64,000 nt of DNA, taken from Sclerodactyla briareus. Its lineage: Eukaryota; Echinodermata; Holothuroidea; Dendrochirotida; Sclerodactylidae. Both the position numbers and the translations under genes were made by a program. Under the pieces are notes generated by a model. It did no database searches. It was not told the origin of the DNA and worked only from the letters and a program-made list of their open reading frames with translations. Of the stretch, positions 1 to 10,785 are shown piece by piece; position 1 is the first letter of the stretch, and every line of letters begins with the position of its first letter. The stretch is from contig JAODTK010003232.1 in NCBI GenBank assembly GCA_026419785.1, forward strand, positions 110,267 through 174,266, given 5' to 3'.

Positions 1-350
1 TCAGTGGAACCTTGTCAAAGGCGTTACTAAAATCAGTAAAAAAACAACATCTGTCTGAAGCCTGCAGTCTAGATTCTTAGCTAGATCATGACAGTTAGAG
101 CCAGTGGGTTTCACAGGAGGTCATTTTCTAAATCCATGTGGAACATTGAGTCATAAGCTGGACGTGTCCTTATAGTTCATGATGTGTGATGAACAATATG
201 TTCCATTATTTTACATGGGATTGAATTTGACGAAACAGGCTGAATTGCTGGGTTCTGAAGGGGTCCCTTCTCGAAAAAGGGAAGTAGTAGTAATAACAAC
301 AGAAGTCTTCCAATCTGAAGGCAGATGACCAGTATATGATTTCTGATAGA
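1..350. other. Non-coding, nothing recognised
   Basis: No exon, repeat boundary or RNA gene is visible. The last 8 bases (343-350, CTGATAGA) are the left target-site duplication of the element that follows. Confidence 0.5.
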
Positions 351-1743
351 CAGGACAAAATAAGGTTCTCTTGGACCGGCTCTATGTGGTCCCAAAAAGT
401 GGAGCCCGGTCAACAAGGATCAGAGGAGAACGAGGCTCTATTTTGGGGATTACCGGGCTCCAATTTTCCAAATCAACATATTTACATAGTTTTGTTATGT
501 AGTGTGTTGAAACAAAAATTAATAATGTCCCATATCCCCACATCGTTCTATCACAGGTGACCACTACAGCATTGCCTAGGGTACACACAAATGTCAGAAA
601 TCCCTAGAGTTTATAGATGCCAACTCTGTTACGTTTGTTTAATAGGCCAGGGGGGGGTGGGTACTTGGGGATAATCCACCCATGCCATACATTCATGTTC
701 CATCCCATAGCAACTTGACTGTCCCCGAAAGGGCCAATCCTTCAACGCAAACATTCTTTGGCCCATATGAATGTTCTCCCCAGCAAAATGGGATTGTGGG
801 AAAAATAAGAAAACAACAAGATAATTCAATGGCTTCACAATCCCACAAGGTAGCCGCAGTACACCCTAAGCTATGAACTGGCTATGATTTTGTACAGGGA
901 CCACACTTAGCCTGGATCATAAAAGTGGTTATCTGAAGACAACCTTGCAATAACATGAATCATTCTTTTATGAAATGTGTTGGTATCAACTCAACTACAT
1001 GCCTGTTTTCGTTGTTGTGACTTTTGAAAGTTTTCAGATTGCAGATTATAACGTTATTCTACAGTGATTTTGGTCCCATTCAACATAGTTAACATAGAAA
1101 GTGTACATACACCAGTTCTACGAATCATGTCAATCGAACGGCGATATGTGGGCTGAAAAATAGTGTTTTCTCTCATGTTCTAAAGTGTCACGGATGTCTG
1201 ACACACAATGCTATGAGGATGCATACATTGTGCCTTGAAGTACAGAGATCGTGACTGGTTGAAAAGAGTGCAAAATTACTATTCATGTTGATGGAAACCA
1301 GTGTGGACATTCCCACCATTAATAGTTTTGTGCGGGGTTTTGAGTTTGTGTGCGAAGATCGCGGATCCCTCACCTTTATAGCGTGAATACTGATTCTAAT
1401 GCACAGTTCACTCGGTGAGTCTGTGTACACGTGGGGCAGGGCGTTTATTATACAACTTTTTGTTTGGGAATACGATCGGATCGGCCTACATTTCGTGACT
1501 GTCGAGTGTCAGTGTCACGGCCGATGTTGGAGGTCTTCGCAGAAGCTCAATTCCTGCGAATATTTTAGTAGCAAAGTGGGCCTAGCTACTGCTAGTGCGC
1601 TCGAGTTGTGGACCGGGCGGACATGCAATGAAAATACCTGCGCCGGTAACGTTTAGTAGTGGCATACTCAAACAATGCCAGGCGCTACATCGACGGACCG
1701 ATGGGTAAAAATTGCCCAGCGCGCCCGCTTATTTTTGTCCCTG
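351..1743 (+). mobile_element. Non-autonomous hAT-like DNA transposon, copy 1
   Basis: The element begins CAGGACAAAATA and ends TATTTTTGTCCCTG, so its ends are short inverted repeats of the CAGGGACAAAATA type. It is flanked by a perfect 8-bp duplication, CTGATAGA, at 343-350 and 1,744-1,751. Eight-base duplications and ends starting CAGGG are typical of the hAT superfamily. Near the left end the motif GAGCCCGG/CCGGGCTC recurs several times as subterminal repeats. Internal sequence is homologous, in inverted orientation, to 8,411-9,792. No transposase reading frame of useful length is present, so the element must depend on a transposase made elsewhere. The superfamily assignment is inferred from ends and duplication length only. 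Confidence 0.85.
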
Positions 1744-1751
1744 CTGATAGA

Positions 1752-3675
1752 GGTCCATAAGAATGGTCGAAAAAAATTATTTTCACTGCTGTTGGATGAG
1801 CTTAAAACCCAGTTGAAACTTTGTATGTTAACCCTCACAGGATTGGAAGACTCCTATTGTTCATGGGTAGACTGGGAGGTCATTTCGTTTTGTTTTTTTG
1901 GTGAATAAAAGTAGAACACTGTTGAAAATTCATATACTGGAGATTTGGCTTGTTATTATGAAATCAGGTCAAGAGTAATCTAAGCTCAAAAGGGTCAAAG
2001 TCGGAAACTTGAAAAAAAATGGTAAGTCTCAACTGTTGGTCCCAATCAGGAGAATTAAGAACTGTTGGCTTGGTGTGGACGGTGGTCGTATTGAAAAAAA
2101 AAAGTTTTTTTTTTTGTAACCCCATCTTTTTAACTAAATACACATAGCCCAAACATAAATTTGGTATCCAGGTACATGAGCCTCATTATTCTAGGGGTCA
2201 GGGTCAGAGGTCCATCTGAAGGTCAGCAGAGTCATATCACCTAAACACACTAGATAGCAGAGCATGTCCAGGATGCTCAATCCGATCAAGAGGAATTTCA
2301 GTGAAGCTTTCTCAAGTGAAGTACAAGACTAGTCGAAGGTCTCTGAGGATCATCTCCGCCCAGGTGCTAATATGGGACTTGTGAGGATCCAATGCTACTG
2401 CCAGAACTGGCTAGCTTCACTCACAGGAGCAGTTTGACATTTGGATATAGAGAAAGTTGATCAAGGATGCCCTGTGTCTCACAGCACTGTATATAGAAGG
2501 GTAAACAGTCCAAACAGGACTGACAGGGTGAACACATGATTGCAGTCTTCCATGTCAGTCTATTGCATAATATGGTCACTGATCGTGAAGAAATAAATTG
2601 GCCTGTTGAGTTAATGTGAGCTATTTTCCTAGATTCACTTTTGAGCACTCATCTTTGGCTCTGAAAACCTCCTCGATCCCGGTCGTGTGCACAATAACTG
2701 GAACAGCAGGTGGTTTTGCTGGGAGTCAGTCTTTGTTTGGCGCCCGTGAGCAGCGATTGGTGCCCATGAAGCTGTTGTTGATGTCTAATACAGAATAGAA
2801 AAATCGCACACTACATTCTTATCTCCTCTCGAGATCGAGCCTGGTCCCATTTCCACTAAAATCACCCTTGACCAGCAGATGACAGGATTTCTGTAAAGTC
2901 TGAACGAAGGCACAATATACAGATAGAGTTTGGTCCACAGTACAATAAAAAGTGTCACTTCCTATAATAGAGAGTGTCACACAATACCAATAGGAACAAA
3001 ATACGCATGAGTAACTGAGTGGTCAGGCACAGTTGGTAGTGTATTTGCTTTCTGCCAGGGAGTTTCGAATTGTGGTAGGGTACTACCATGGAAAAGGTGA
3101 AAATGTTCCCTCCCTGTTGCATGAAGCAGCTACTTGTTATGTAGCGCCTCACAGGTCTCTATCATCTACAGGTAGCACATAGGTAGAGAGGAGAAGTGGA
3201 GGTGAAGTGCCAGGCGCATCAGAAGAGCAGATCGGACTCTTGTTGGCTTCACACTCACATCCTTCCATTGCAGTCCGGAGCTGTACCAAGTACCTTTATC
3301 CAACTAGCTCATCGGATCTAATCTTATCCCTCCCCTGCAGCATCTCTGCACAGACGTTAGGTTTTCTGGGTCTCTGCGTACCAGGCTGTACCCTTTGTTG
3401 GGCCTTGTAATATAGCAAATTATCATGAGTTGATCCGTATCTTGAATCGAATGTCCATCCATGCATATAAAGTAGATATTAGCAGTGCGTGCAGTCACGT
3501 GATAAATTGGAATGTAAACAGTCTATTAAAATCCTCAGACTGACATTTTTTGGAATAATTGTTTCGTCCATGCCAATTCACGATTTCACCCAGATTTGAG
3601 GTAAATCTGGATAATGTGTTTTTTTTTATATGACCACCAAATGACAAATACTAATTATTTCACTGATTTTTCTTT
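1752..3675. other. Non-coding spacer with a dispersed repeat
   Basis: No convincing exon. Positions about 2,610-2,872 contain a repeat that recurs in diverged form at about 51,960-52,213; the best conserved part is the stretch around CTGGTCCCATTTCCACTAAA. The rest is unremarkable AT-rich DNA. Confidence 0.5.
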
Positions 3676-4237
3676 TCAATTCTCATGCGGAGAAAAAATA
3701 TCATATTTTATTACAATTTCATGCTGCAAGTTTTGTCCATGTTTAGCAGCAAATTTGCTCAACTCACCCAGTGATTGTACCCAATGACCTCCATATTGTT
3801 GAGCTATGAAAGAGTAACTGACTTCAGGCAGTACATTCTCAGTAGTTATTCCAAAGCAACAATACACACTGGCATCTGGAAGAATCTTATCCAGTAAATC
3901 ATGTTGCCAAGTTCTATGTATTTTGGATAGTGTATCAGAAAAACTGGGTATTAAAAAAAATTGGAAGAATGGAGTATCTGTTACTCATTGGGTGATCGAC
4001 TTTACTCCACATTATATAGGGTAAATCCTCCACCTGCCGAGTATTCTTAGAAATAGCTGGACAAGGCAGTCTCTCTATTCTTCTACCGATCTCGAACCGA
4101 GTACATGTAGTCTGAATGAGATGATGAGGGTTGGCTACATGGAGCTCAACATGGTCATCCAGTGGCCAAGCGGAGCCTGGGTTCTCGCACGTCAGTCTGG
4201 AGGATAGGATCTGCCTCCTAGCATCCTTCATGGACAT
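3676..4237 (-). CDS. Unrecognised protein, about 188 codons, one frameshift
   Basis: On the minus strand an ATG at 4,237 opens a frame rich in ordinary protein composition (it contains MSMKDARRQ, then PLDDHVELHVANPHH, then RFEIGRRIERLPCPA). It runs into an 8-base T run (the A run at 3,953-3,960 on the + strand). Moving the frame by one base there continues into another well-formed stretch (SDTLSKIHRTWQHDLL, then YGGHWVQSLGELSKFAAKHG) that ends with a stop at 3,676. The two halves read as one protein interrupted by a homopolymer indel. I do not recognise a family, and there is no signal peptide or membrane segment. A tRNA-like or SINE-like repeat with the TATATAGCGC motif starts just upstream at about 4,290, so the true 5' end may be an exon border or lie elsewhere. 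It could be a host exon or a transposon-borne gene. Confidence 0.5.
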
Positions 4238-4284
4238 TTGTGTGCTACGAGTTTCATACAGGTGAGAAAGATTAGTTAGACATA

Positions 4285-4420
4285 GAATTGAACAGAATAC
4301 AATATTTATATAGCGCTCAATCCAGTCAAAGGAATGCTCTAAGAGCTTACATCAAATAACCAGATGCGCTGGGGCCGGAATAGAGTTCCACATAACAGGT
4401 GCAGCAACCCTGACACCCAC
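4285..4420. repeat. Dispersed TATATAGCGC-type repeat
   Basis: The segment around TTTATATAGCGCTCAATCCA and the following AAAGGAATGCTCTAAGAGCT resembles a repeat motif met in many invertebrate genomes. Boundaries are not clear and no target duplication was found. Confidence 0.4.
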
Positions 4421-5439
4421 ACCACCATAATACTTAGAGCGCGTCTTTGGCACACATAGCAACGAAAGACAAAAAAAAAGAAGAACCTGCTGGCCATACG
4501 CGAGAAGGCGTGTGGACGATATTAGAGATTATGTCATCTCAATAACTGGGAGAGTCCCTGGCGGAGAGTTATGAAGTTAGGGTCAGGAGTTTTCAATGAA
4601 TTTGGTGATACAACAGTGATCCCGGAGAATGGGGGTGATATGATCTCTGCGTTTTGATCTTGTGACTAAGCGCCCAGCAGTGCTCATAGACATAGTTAGG
4701 TTAGATGAACATAGATGGGGCCGTCATGACATGCTGCAGCCTGCAGGGGTCCATGGGTCCAAGCACATGGGTCCAAACACGTGCGAGTGGGTTAGAACAG
4801 CAAAAGCTGAAATTTAATTGAAGTTCAGGAAGATACTTTGGTGGTGTATGTGAGTGTATGTCCCATGCCTGTTCGGCAGAATTTCCCCAAAAGTGTGACA
4901 ACTAATTTTTGAATGTATTTTTGTTTGTGGTGGGCAGTCACGTGACGAGTCTATTAGATTTCGAGTGCAAAAGTCACTAATTAGAGTATTCCGCCTATTC
5001 TGTGTGTTTTTGTCTCTCCTGAAAAGTTATTTGGGCAAGTGCGTATATGTGTATATATGTATGTATGCGTGTGTCACACTAAGTCACACTTGTTTGACAT
5101 CCCAGCCTAATTATTGCAGGAATTCTTAAAGTGGAGGCTGAGGGGGGGGGGGGGGGGGGGAGGGCTTCCTTCGATCCCTTCCCCCAGTACAGCAACCCCC
5201 TAGTACACCACTCTGTTAAACCACTGTTCTCCCCCCCCCCCGTCCCAGTGGCCCCCAAACAGGGGAGTCTGGGGGTGGGGACGACATGGATCTGACTGAC
5301 AGCAACATGCTTAGTGTTAGATATCAATGAATTCTTGTAATTGCATCCCGCAGGTCCCTTGACTTACCAGAGCGAACTCTCAATATTCGTCGACCCTCAT
5401 CCTCAGTGAAGAACGGGCCATCTCCAGCTCGGCTGGCAG
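4421..5439. other. Upstream flank of the receptor exon; low-complexity runs
   Basis: Contains a run of 18 G at about 5,143-5,160 and a C run at about 5,230. Further receptor ligand-domain exons should lie upstream of 5,440, but none was recognised. The stretch 5,367-5,439 is open in another frame and may be coding with a frameshift. Confidence 0.4.
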
Positions 5440-5545
5440 GCTGACCTCATCAAGGGTAACATCGAGTACTTCAAGAGGCTGAAGTGTCTCAAGTTTGACC
5501 CGCAGGAGTTTGCCGTCATGTCCGTTCTTGTACTTTTCTTCCCTG
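5440..5545 (+). CDS. Nuclear receptor ligand-binding domain, exon covering helices 7-8 (partial gene)
   Basis: The exon reads ADLIKGNIEYFKRLKCLKFD, then PQEFAVMSVLVLFFP, then a split codon at CCT-G|gtgagt. This matches the stretch of NR2-type receptors (RXR, COUP-TF, TR2/TR4, PNR) that ends in a hydrophobic (A/V)LF-x-P/S-D motif before the loop to helix 9. Splicing in phase 1 to the acceptor at 13,540 gives LFFP-DAAGLKNIRG, which lines up with the conserved LF..D..GL of this superfamily. The protein would be a ligand-regulated or orphan transcription factor acting in the nucleus. The start of the exon is uncertain: an AG at 5,438-5,439 is a possible acceptor, but upstream sequence in another frame also looks coding. 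DNA-binding-domain exons are not in the window. The donor is followed at once by a TGTATG microsatellite. Subfamily beyond NR2-like cannot be fixed. Confidence 0.85.
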
Positions 5546-5548
5546 GTG

Positions 5549-5597
5549 AGTCCATGTATGTGTGTATGTATGTGTGTATGTATGTGTGTATGTATAC
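5549..5597 (+). repeat. TGTATG microsatellite next to the splice donor
   Basis: Three copies of a 12-base unit (TATGTGTGTATG) start a few bases after the receptor donor site. Read in the exon frame it stays open, so retention of this short segment would add a YVCM-type repeat. Confidence 0.8.
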
Positions 5598-5623
5598 ACC
5601 TTGTGTTATGCTCCCATCCAAAG

Positions 5624-5739
5624 GTGCTCCACAGACTGAGGAAATCCTCTTTCGGAAATTGATTCTCAAGGTGTGTGGAGTGATTTGTCGAATCTCACCT
5701 TCTCTTTTCGATGAGTGCCCCCCGAGTAACGAGGCAGGG
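5624..5739 (+). CDS. Candidate alternative receptor exon 1b
   Basis: An AG at 5,622-5,623 and a donor gtaagt at 5,740 enclose 116 bases. Joined to the receptor exon in phase 1 they read P-GAPQTEEILFRKLILK and on to FDECPPSNEAGG without a stop. The end phase (0) fits the next candidate exon at 5,871. It would replace helix 9 onward of the ligand-binding domain. No homology to a known receptor was recognised, and the acceptor has only a modest pyrimidine tract. Support is limited to open frame, splice signals and matching phases. Confidence 0.3.
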
Positions 5740-5870
5740 GTAAGTGTTCCTGCTCCCGGGATCGGAATTTCATCTATCCATCTGACAGTGTAGCTTTACT
5801 CGTGCGGGCCACTTCTTCCTTACACACGAAAGAAGCGGGGTCAAGTTGGTGTCTGTGATGTGTATTGCAG

Positions 5871-6014
5871 GCGGACACTCTGCCGTACCAGTCACATCAC
5901 TGCTACAACTGGCAACCAAGTTTCTTCCCTCAGCAAAATCAACCTCGGTTAGGCAGAGACCATCAGTTTGTAACCCTGGTCGTTCCTCCCCAGTTCCTTC
6001 AGATGCAGCAATAA
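5871..6014 (+). CDS. Candidate alternative terminal exon 1c
   Basis: After an acceptor TGTATTGCAG at 5,861-5,870 the phase-0 frame reads ADTLPYQSHHCYNWQPSFFP and continues for 47 codons. Its stop, TAA at 6,012-6,014, lies inside the first copy of the acceptor-like repeat. Phase agrees with the donor of candidate exon 1b. If used, it would give a receptor isoform truncated after helix 8. Function unknown; no family recognised. Confidence 0.3.
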   Translation, partial: ADTLPYQSHHCYNWQPSFFPQQNQPRLGRDHQFVTLVVPPQFLQMQQ

Positions 6015-6085
6015 TCAATCTGTATCATAGCTGATCCCTCCCTCCTTCTTCCAGATGCAGCAACCATCAATTTATTTCACATATT
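6000..6085 (+). repeat. First two copies of the acceptor-like repeat
   Basis: CAG|ATGCAGCAATAATCAATCTG at about 6,000 and CAG|ATGCAGCAACCATCAATTTA at about 6,054 are outlying copies of the unit that forms the main arrays downstream. Confidence 0.75.
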
Positions 6086-6533
6086 CAACTCACCCCAGAT
6101 AGGACCTGCACCAACACCCCCTTTGAAGCTGGGCCTCTGGCAAATAAAACCACAAACTGTCACCCATTGCCCCCTTCTCAATTTTTGCCAGACTTATTGT
6201 CTCGCTGGAGCTTTTGGCGTCACATTTGCTTCTAGAATTTAAACCTTTGAATAAGTCCACTGATCACAGAAACTGTTTTCATCCTGTTCTTAGGATTTCA
6301 AGCATCTTTTTGGATCATTTGTGAGCTGTATCCTTTTGCATTTTGTGTGTTTTGAAGGCCTGGAAAAATGAGAAGGGTGATTGGGTGGCCAGTTCGGGGT
6401 TTTATTGCCAAAAGCCCAGCTTGCGCAAAGGGGGTGGTGCAGGATTCTATTAACTGAGGTAAGTTCACAGATTCACAAACCTGTGCTGTTTTGTCTAATC
6501 AGTAACCATTGTTGTTTCCTCCCCAATTCTTCA

Positions 6534-7610
6534 AGATGAAGCAACTATCAATCTGTAACCTTGCTGATCCCTACCTGCTTCCTTCAGATGCAGCAACTAT
6601 CATCTGTAACCTCGCTGATCCCTACCTGCTTCCTTCAGATGCAGCAACTATCAATCTGTAACCTCGCTGATCCCCACCTGCTTCCTTCAGATGCAGCAAC
6701 TATCAATCTGTAACCTCGCTGATCCCCACCTGCTTCCTTCAGATGCAGCAACTATCAATCTGTAACCTAGCTGATCCCTACCTGCTTCCTTCAGATGCAG
6801 CAAATATCAATCTGTAACCTCGCTGATCCCTACCTGCTTCCTTCAGATGCAGCAACTATCAATCTGTAACCTCGCTGATCCCTACCTGCTTCCTTCAGAT
6901 GCAGCGACTATCAATCTGTAACCTCGCTGATCCCCACCTGCTTCCTTCAGATGCAGCAAATATCAATCTGTAACCTCGCTGATCCCTACCTGCTTCCTTC
7001 AGATGCACAAATATCAATCTGTAACCTTGCTGATCCTACCTGCTTCCTTCAGATGCAGCAAATATCAATCTGTAACCTCGCTGATCCCTACCTGCTTCCT
7101 TTAGATGCGCAACTATCAATCTGTAACCTCGCTGATCCCCACCTGCTTCCTTCAGATGCAGCAACTATCAATCTGTAACCTCGCTGATCCCCACCTGCTT
7201 CCTTCAGATGCAGCAACTATCATCTGTAACCTAGCTGATCCCTACCTGCTTCCTTCAGATGCAGCAACTATCAATCTGTAACCTCGCTGATCCTACCTGC
7301 TTCCTTCAGATGCCGCAACTATCAATCTGTAACCTCGCTGATCCCTACCTGCTTCCTTCAGATGCAGCGACTATCAATCTGTAACCTCGCTGATCCCCAC
7401 CTGCTTCCTTCAGATGCAGCAACTATCAATCTGTAACCTCGCTGATCCCTACCTGCTTCCTTCAGATGCAGCAACTATCATCTGTAACCTCGCTGATCCC
7501 TACCTGCTTCCTTCAGATGCAGCAATCATCAATCTGTGACCATAATTACTTCCTCCCTCCTCCTCAGATGCAGCAACCATCGATCTGTAACTATTGTTCT
7601 TTCATACTTG
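6534..7610 (+). repeat. Array A: about 21 copies of a 52-bp unit resembling a 3' splice site
   Basis: Each unit has a CTGAT-type branch-point candidate (CTCGCTGATCC), a pyrimidine stretch (CCTACCTGCTTCCTTCAG) and then ATGCAGCAACTATCAATCTG. The 8 bases after the AG, ATGCAGCA, are identical to the first 8 bases of the receptor exon at 13,541. Copies differ by point changes and single-base deletions. In the phase of the real exon each unit reads DAATINL and then TAA, so splicing to one would end translation within eight codons. Confidence 0.9.
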
Positions 7611-7649
7611 CTGTAAATACTCGCCACTGACTGTCTGACTCCAGGTCAG

Positions 7650-7725
7650 CTGACCGTGCATTAAACGGCGTTAATGCACGGTGTTAATGCACGGTGTCTG
7701 GTGTTAATGCACGGTGGATCGAACG
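7650..7725 (+). repeat. Short tandem repeat of GTTAATGCACGGTGT
   Basis: About four partial copies of a motif around TTAATGCACGGTG occur between 7,650 and 7,720. A partial inverted echo (TTAACCCC...GTGCATTA) lies at about 7,828-7,848. Confidence 0.6.
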
Positions 7726-7864
7726 GGTGAAATCAATGGTCGATTGTGTTTAATCCACATGATATGCCTCCCTTGGGGTTAATTCTAAGGCTGATGCACT
7801 CAGGGCGCTCTCGTGCCTTGCTTGAATTAACCCCGGTTGTGCATTATCCAGTTACTTCCTCCCT

Positions 7865-8110
7865 TCTTCCTCTAGATGCAGCAACTATCGATCTGTGACC
7901 ATGCTTGTTTTTCTTCTGCTCACGTCAGATGCAGCAAATATCAATTTGTAACCATGCCTGTTTCTTCTCTGCTCCCTTTGGATGTAGCAACCATCAATCT
8001 GTTTCCCATAGTTCCTTACTAATTTACACCAGCTTCCTTCAAATGCAGCCACTATCGATCTGTTACCAAGGTTGCTCCCTAACTCCCGCTTCCTTTAGAT
8101 TAGGCACCAA
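7865..8110 (+). repeat. Scattered degenerate acceptor-like units
   Basis: Four to five copies at about 7,875, 7,928, 7,982, 8,042 and 8,096 have the same TAG/CAG-ATGCAGC...ATCAATCTG core but different pyrimidine arms. They sit between array A and the inserted hAT element. Confidence 0.75.
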
Positions 8111-8410
8111 GATTTTGCACGATTTTGAATGGCAAAATGCGCTCTCCCTTTCCCCAAATGCGCGAAAATTGCCAGAAAACGGCAAATGTTGTTCGGTTGC
8201 GATTCGGAAATCAAAGTACATTATTTAACACTCAAACACATGACAAACGCATGCTTTCTTGGAGAAAGGAAGAATCGCAAGTAGTGCTCTGCCAAAATTC
8301 ATGAAAAATGTAATTTCATCTCTAAGTAACAACATAGGCAAGCTGTAAGTTTCATTTAAAAAACAATCGACTCTTCAAAGATAATTTATTAAGTGCTGTA
8401 ACTTCTGACG

Positions 8411-9792
8411 CAGGGACAAAATAGCCGGGCTCAACGTTGCGATTTCTACCCATCGGTCCCCCCCCGTCATGTGTATCGCCTGGTCATTGTTTGAGTATGC
8501 ACTACCGGGCGCAGGTATTTTCATTGCCATGTCGCCCGGTCACAACTGAGCGAACTAGCAGTAGCCTAGGCCTATTTGCTACTAAATATTCGCAGAAATT
8601 GAGCTTCTGCGAAGACATCCAACATCGGCCGTGACACTGACACTCCGACAGTCACGAAAATTAAAGGCCGATCTGATCGTATTCCCATAACAAAAGTTGT
8701 ATAATAAACGCCCGGCCCCACGTGTACACAGACTCACCGAGTGAACTGTGCATTAGAATCAGTGTTCACGCTATAAAGGTGAGGGATCGCGCGATCTGCG
8801 CACTCAACTCAACTCCCGCACAAAAATAATTAATATGTGGGAATGTCCCGCACTGGTCTCCACAACAGGAATAGTAAATTGTGCCTCTTTTCAATCAGTC
8901 ACGCTCTTGGTACTTCAGGCACGATGTAAGCATCCTCGTATCATTGTGTGTCGACATCGTGACACTGTAGAACATGAGAGAAAACACTATTTTTCAGCCC
9001 ACATATCAACTTTCGATGACATGATTTCGGGTAGAATCGGTGTATGTCGCACCTTCTAGGTAACCCCTTGGAATGGGACCAAAATCACTAACTCATTAAA
9101 ATATGCAATCTGAAAACATTTAAAAAATCATCAAATAATGAAACAAGCATGTAGATGAGTTGATACAAACACATTTCATAAAAGAATGAATCATGTTATT
9201 TGCAATGTGTCTTTCAGAAGAACCACTCTTTATGATCTGGCTAGTGTGTCCTGTACAAATCACAGCAAGTTCAGTAGCTTAGTGTACTGCTGCTACCTTT
9301 TGGAAATTAGTGAGGGGAGCCATTGAATTATCATTTTTGTTTTCTTATTTTCACACACAACATCAATTTTGCCTGGGAAGAGCATTCACTATGGCCAGAA
9401 AAATTTTGCTGTCGAAGGATTCGCCCTTTCGGGGACAGTCATGCTGCTATGGGATGGAAGCAGGAATGGTATGGCATGGGGATTATCCCCAAGTACCCAC
9501 TGCCTCTAACAAACGTAACAGAGTTGGCATCTATAAACTCTAGGAATTTCTGACATTTGTGTAACCTAGGCAATGCTGTAGTGGTCACCCGTGATAGAAA
9601 GATGTGGGGATGTGGCATTCATTATGTTCTTGTTTCAAACACACTACATAACAAAACTATGTAAATATTTGATTTTGAAATTGGAGCCCGGTATCCCCAA
9701 AATAGAGCCCGGTTCTCCTCTGATCTTGATTGCCCGGGCTCTACTTTTGGGACCACATAGAGCCCGGTCCAAGAGACCTTATTTTGTCCCTG
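8411..9792 (-). mobile_element. Non-autonomous hAT-like DNA transposon, copy 2 (inverted)
   Basis: Starts CAGGGACAAAATA and ends TATTTTGTCCCTG. It is flanked by CTTCTGAC (8,402-8,409, with one extra g before the element) and CTTCTGAT (9,793-9,800), an 8-bp duplication with one mismatch. Read on the minus strand it matches 351-1,743 along nearly all of its length, including the GAGCCCGG subterminal repeats, here at 9,680-9,770. It carries no transposase. It lies in the receptor intron. Confidence 0.83.
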
Positions 9793-9800
9793 CTTCTGAT

Positions 9801-10780
9801 GATATTTGGAAAATATTTCGAAATTGGGAATAAGAAAATGAACTTGAACTTCTCCGCCGACTACACGATCACAAATTTTACCAAACAGCGATGCAGCTCA
9901 TGCATACGGCAATTAACATAACGAGGACCACGCATGGCCCATCTTTATTGCTCAGGGACCGCCGATGGCTAATTATTAGCGATATGCCAAAACACAAGTC
10001 ACGTACCACCGCAGGTTAGGCCAGCTGGTCACTAAAAATTAGCATTCTGGCTAATCAGATCCTCTTGTCTAGCGGGGTGGATTGAACTGACCAATGAAAA
10101 CATTGCCGCACCGGGAATCACTGATGTATTTATAGTGCACTGTATACGGGAAATCCGGTGTAACTACAGTGATAGGAATTCAACAGGGGAACACGCAACT
10201 TTCAGACATGTCTCAGTGCACGCAATATTCCTATTACAGCCAGAACAATATTATAGTCCTCACTATAGTGTCGGTTCACCTGTGAACGTTCCCGCTCACA
10301 AAATCCTGCGGGCCGGTGACAGTCTGTGCATAATTGTAGCACAAAATTATTGGACGTGACATCGATCTGTTCATATGGGTCATGCAGTGTGTGTACTGAG
10401 CGGCAAGTCAGGTATGTTAATGACACGGTACAGTGCATGGGCTGGCAGTGGAGTGAGTGATTGATGTCAATCCTTCGCATTTTTTTAACCTTTTAAAACT
10501 GACTCGAAAACTGTTGAAACTGAACTCCCTGGGGAGTTGAAGTCATGTAAGTTGCTGCCTGACAACGTAGGCCTGCGCTGTGTAATTTTTAGGTTCTTCA
10601 ACACCAGCCATTCCTTGGTGATTTTTGGATTATTACTACTGGTTTGTTTGTTTTTGGGGATTTTTTTTAAATGAAAAAAAAAATTGGCTATCACGAAACA
10701 TCATGAATTCGCGATGGATTGTAAAATGGCGGAAAAGATAGAAATGAGCATTTTGGCGCGGATCGCGCGGAAATACGATT
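9801..10780. other. Intron segment with nothing recognised
   Basis: No repeat unit, exon or element boundary is visible here. Confidence 0.5.
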
Positions 10781-10785
10781 GCCTA

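Noticed and set aside
5143..5240. G and C runs as a quadruplex regulatory element
   Set aside because: Similar runs occur at many points of the window inside dispersed repeats, so there is no reason to single these out.
6534..7610. Regularly spaced repeats suggesting a CRISPR array
   Set aside because: The repeated block and the intervening block are both conserved (one 52-bp unit, no unique spacers), and the context is a eukaryotic intron.
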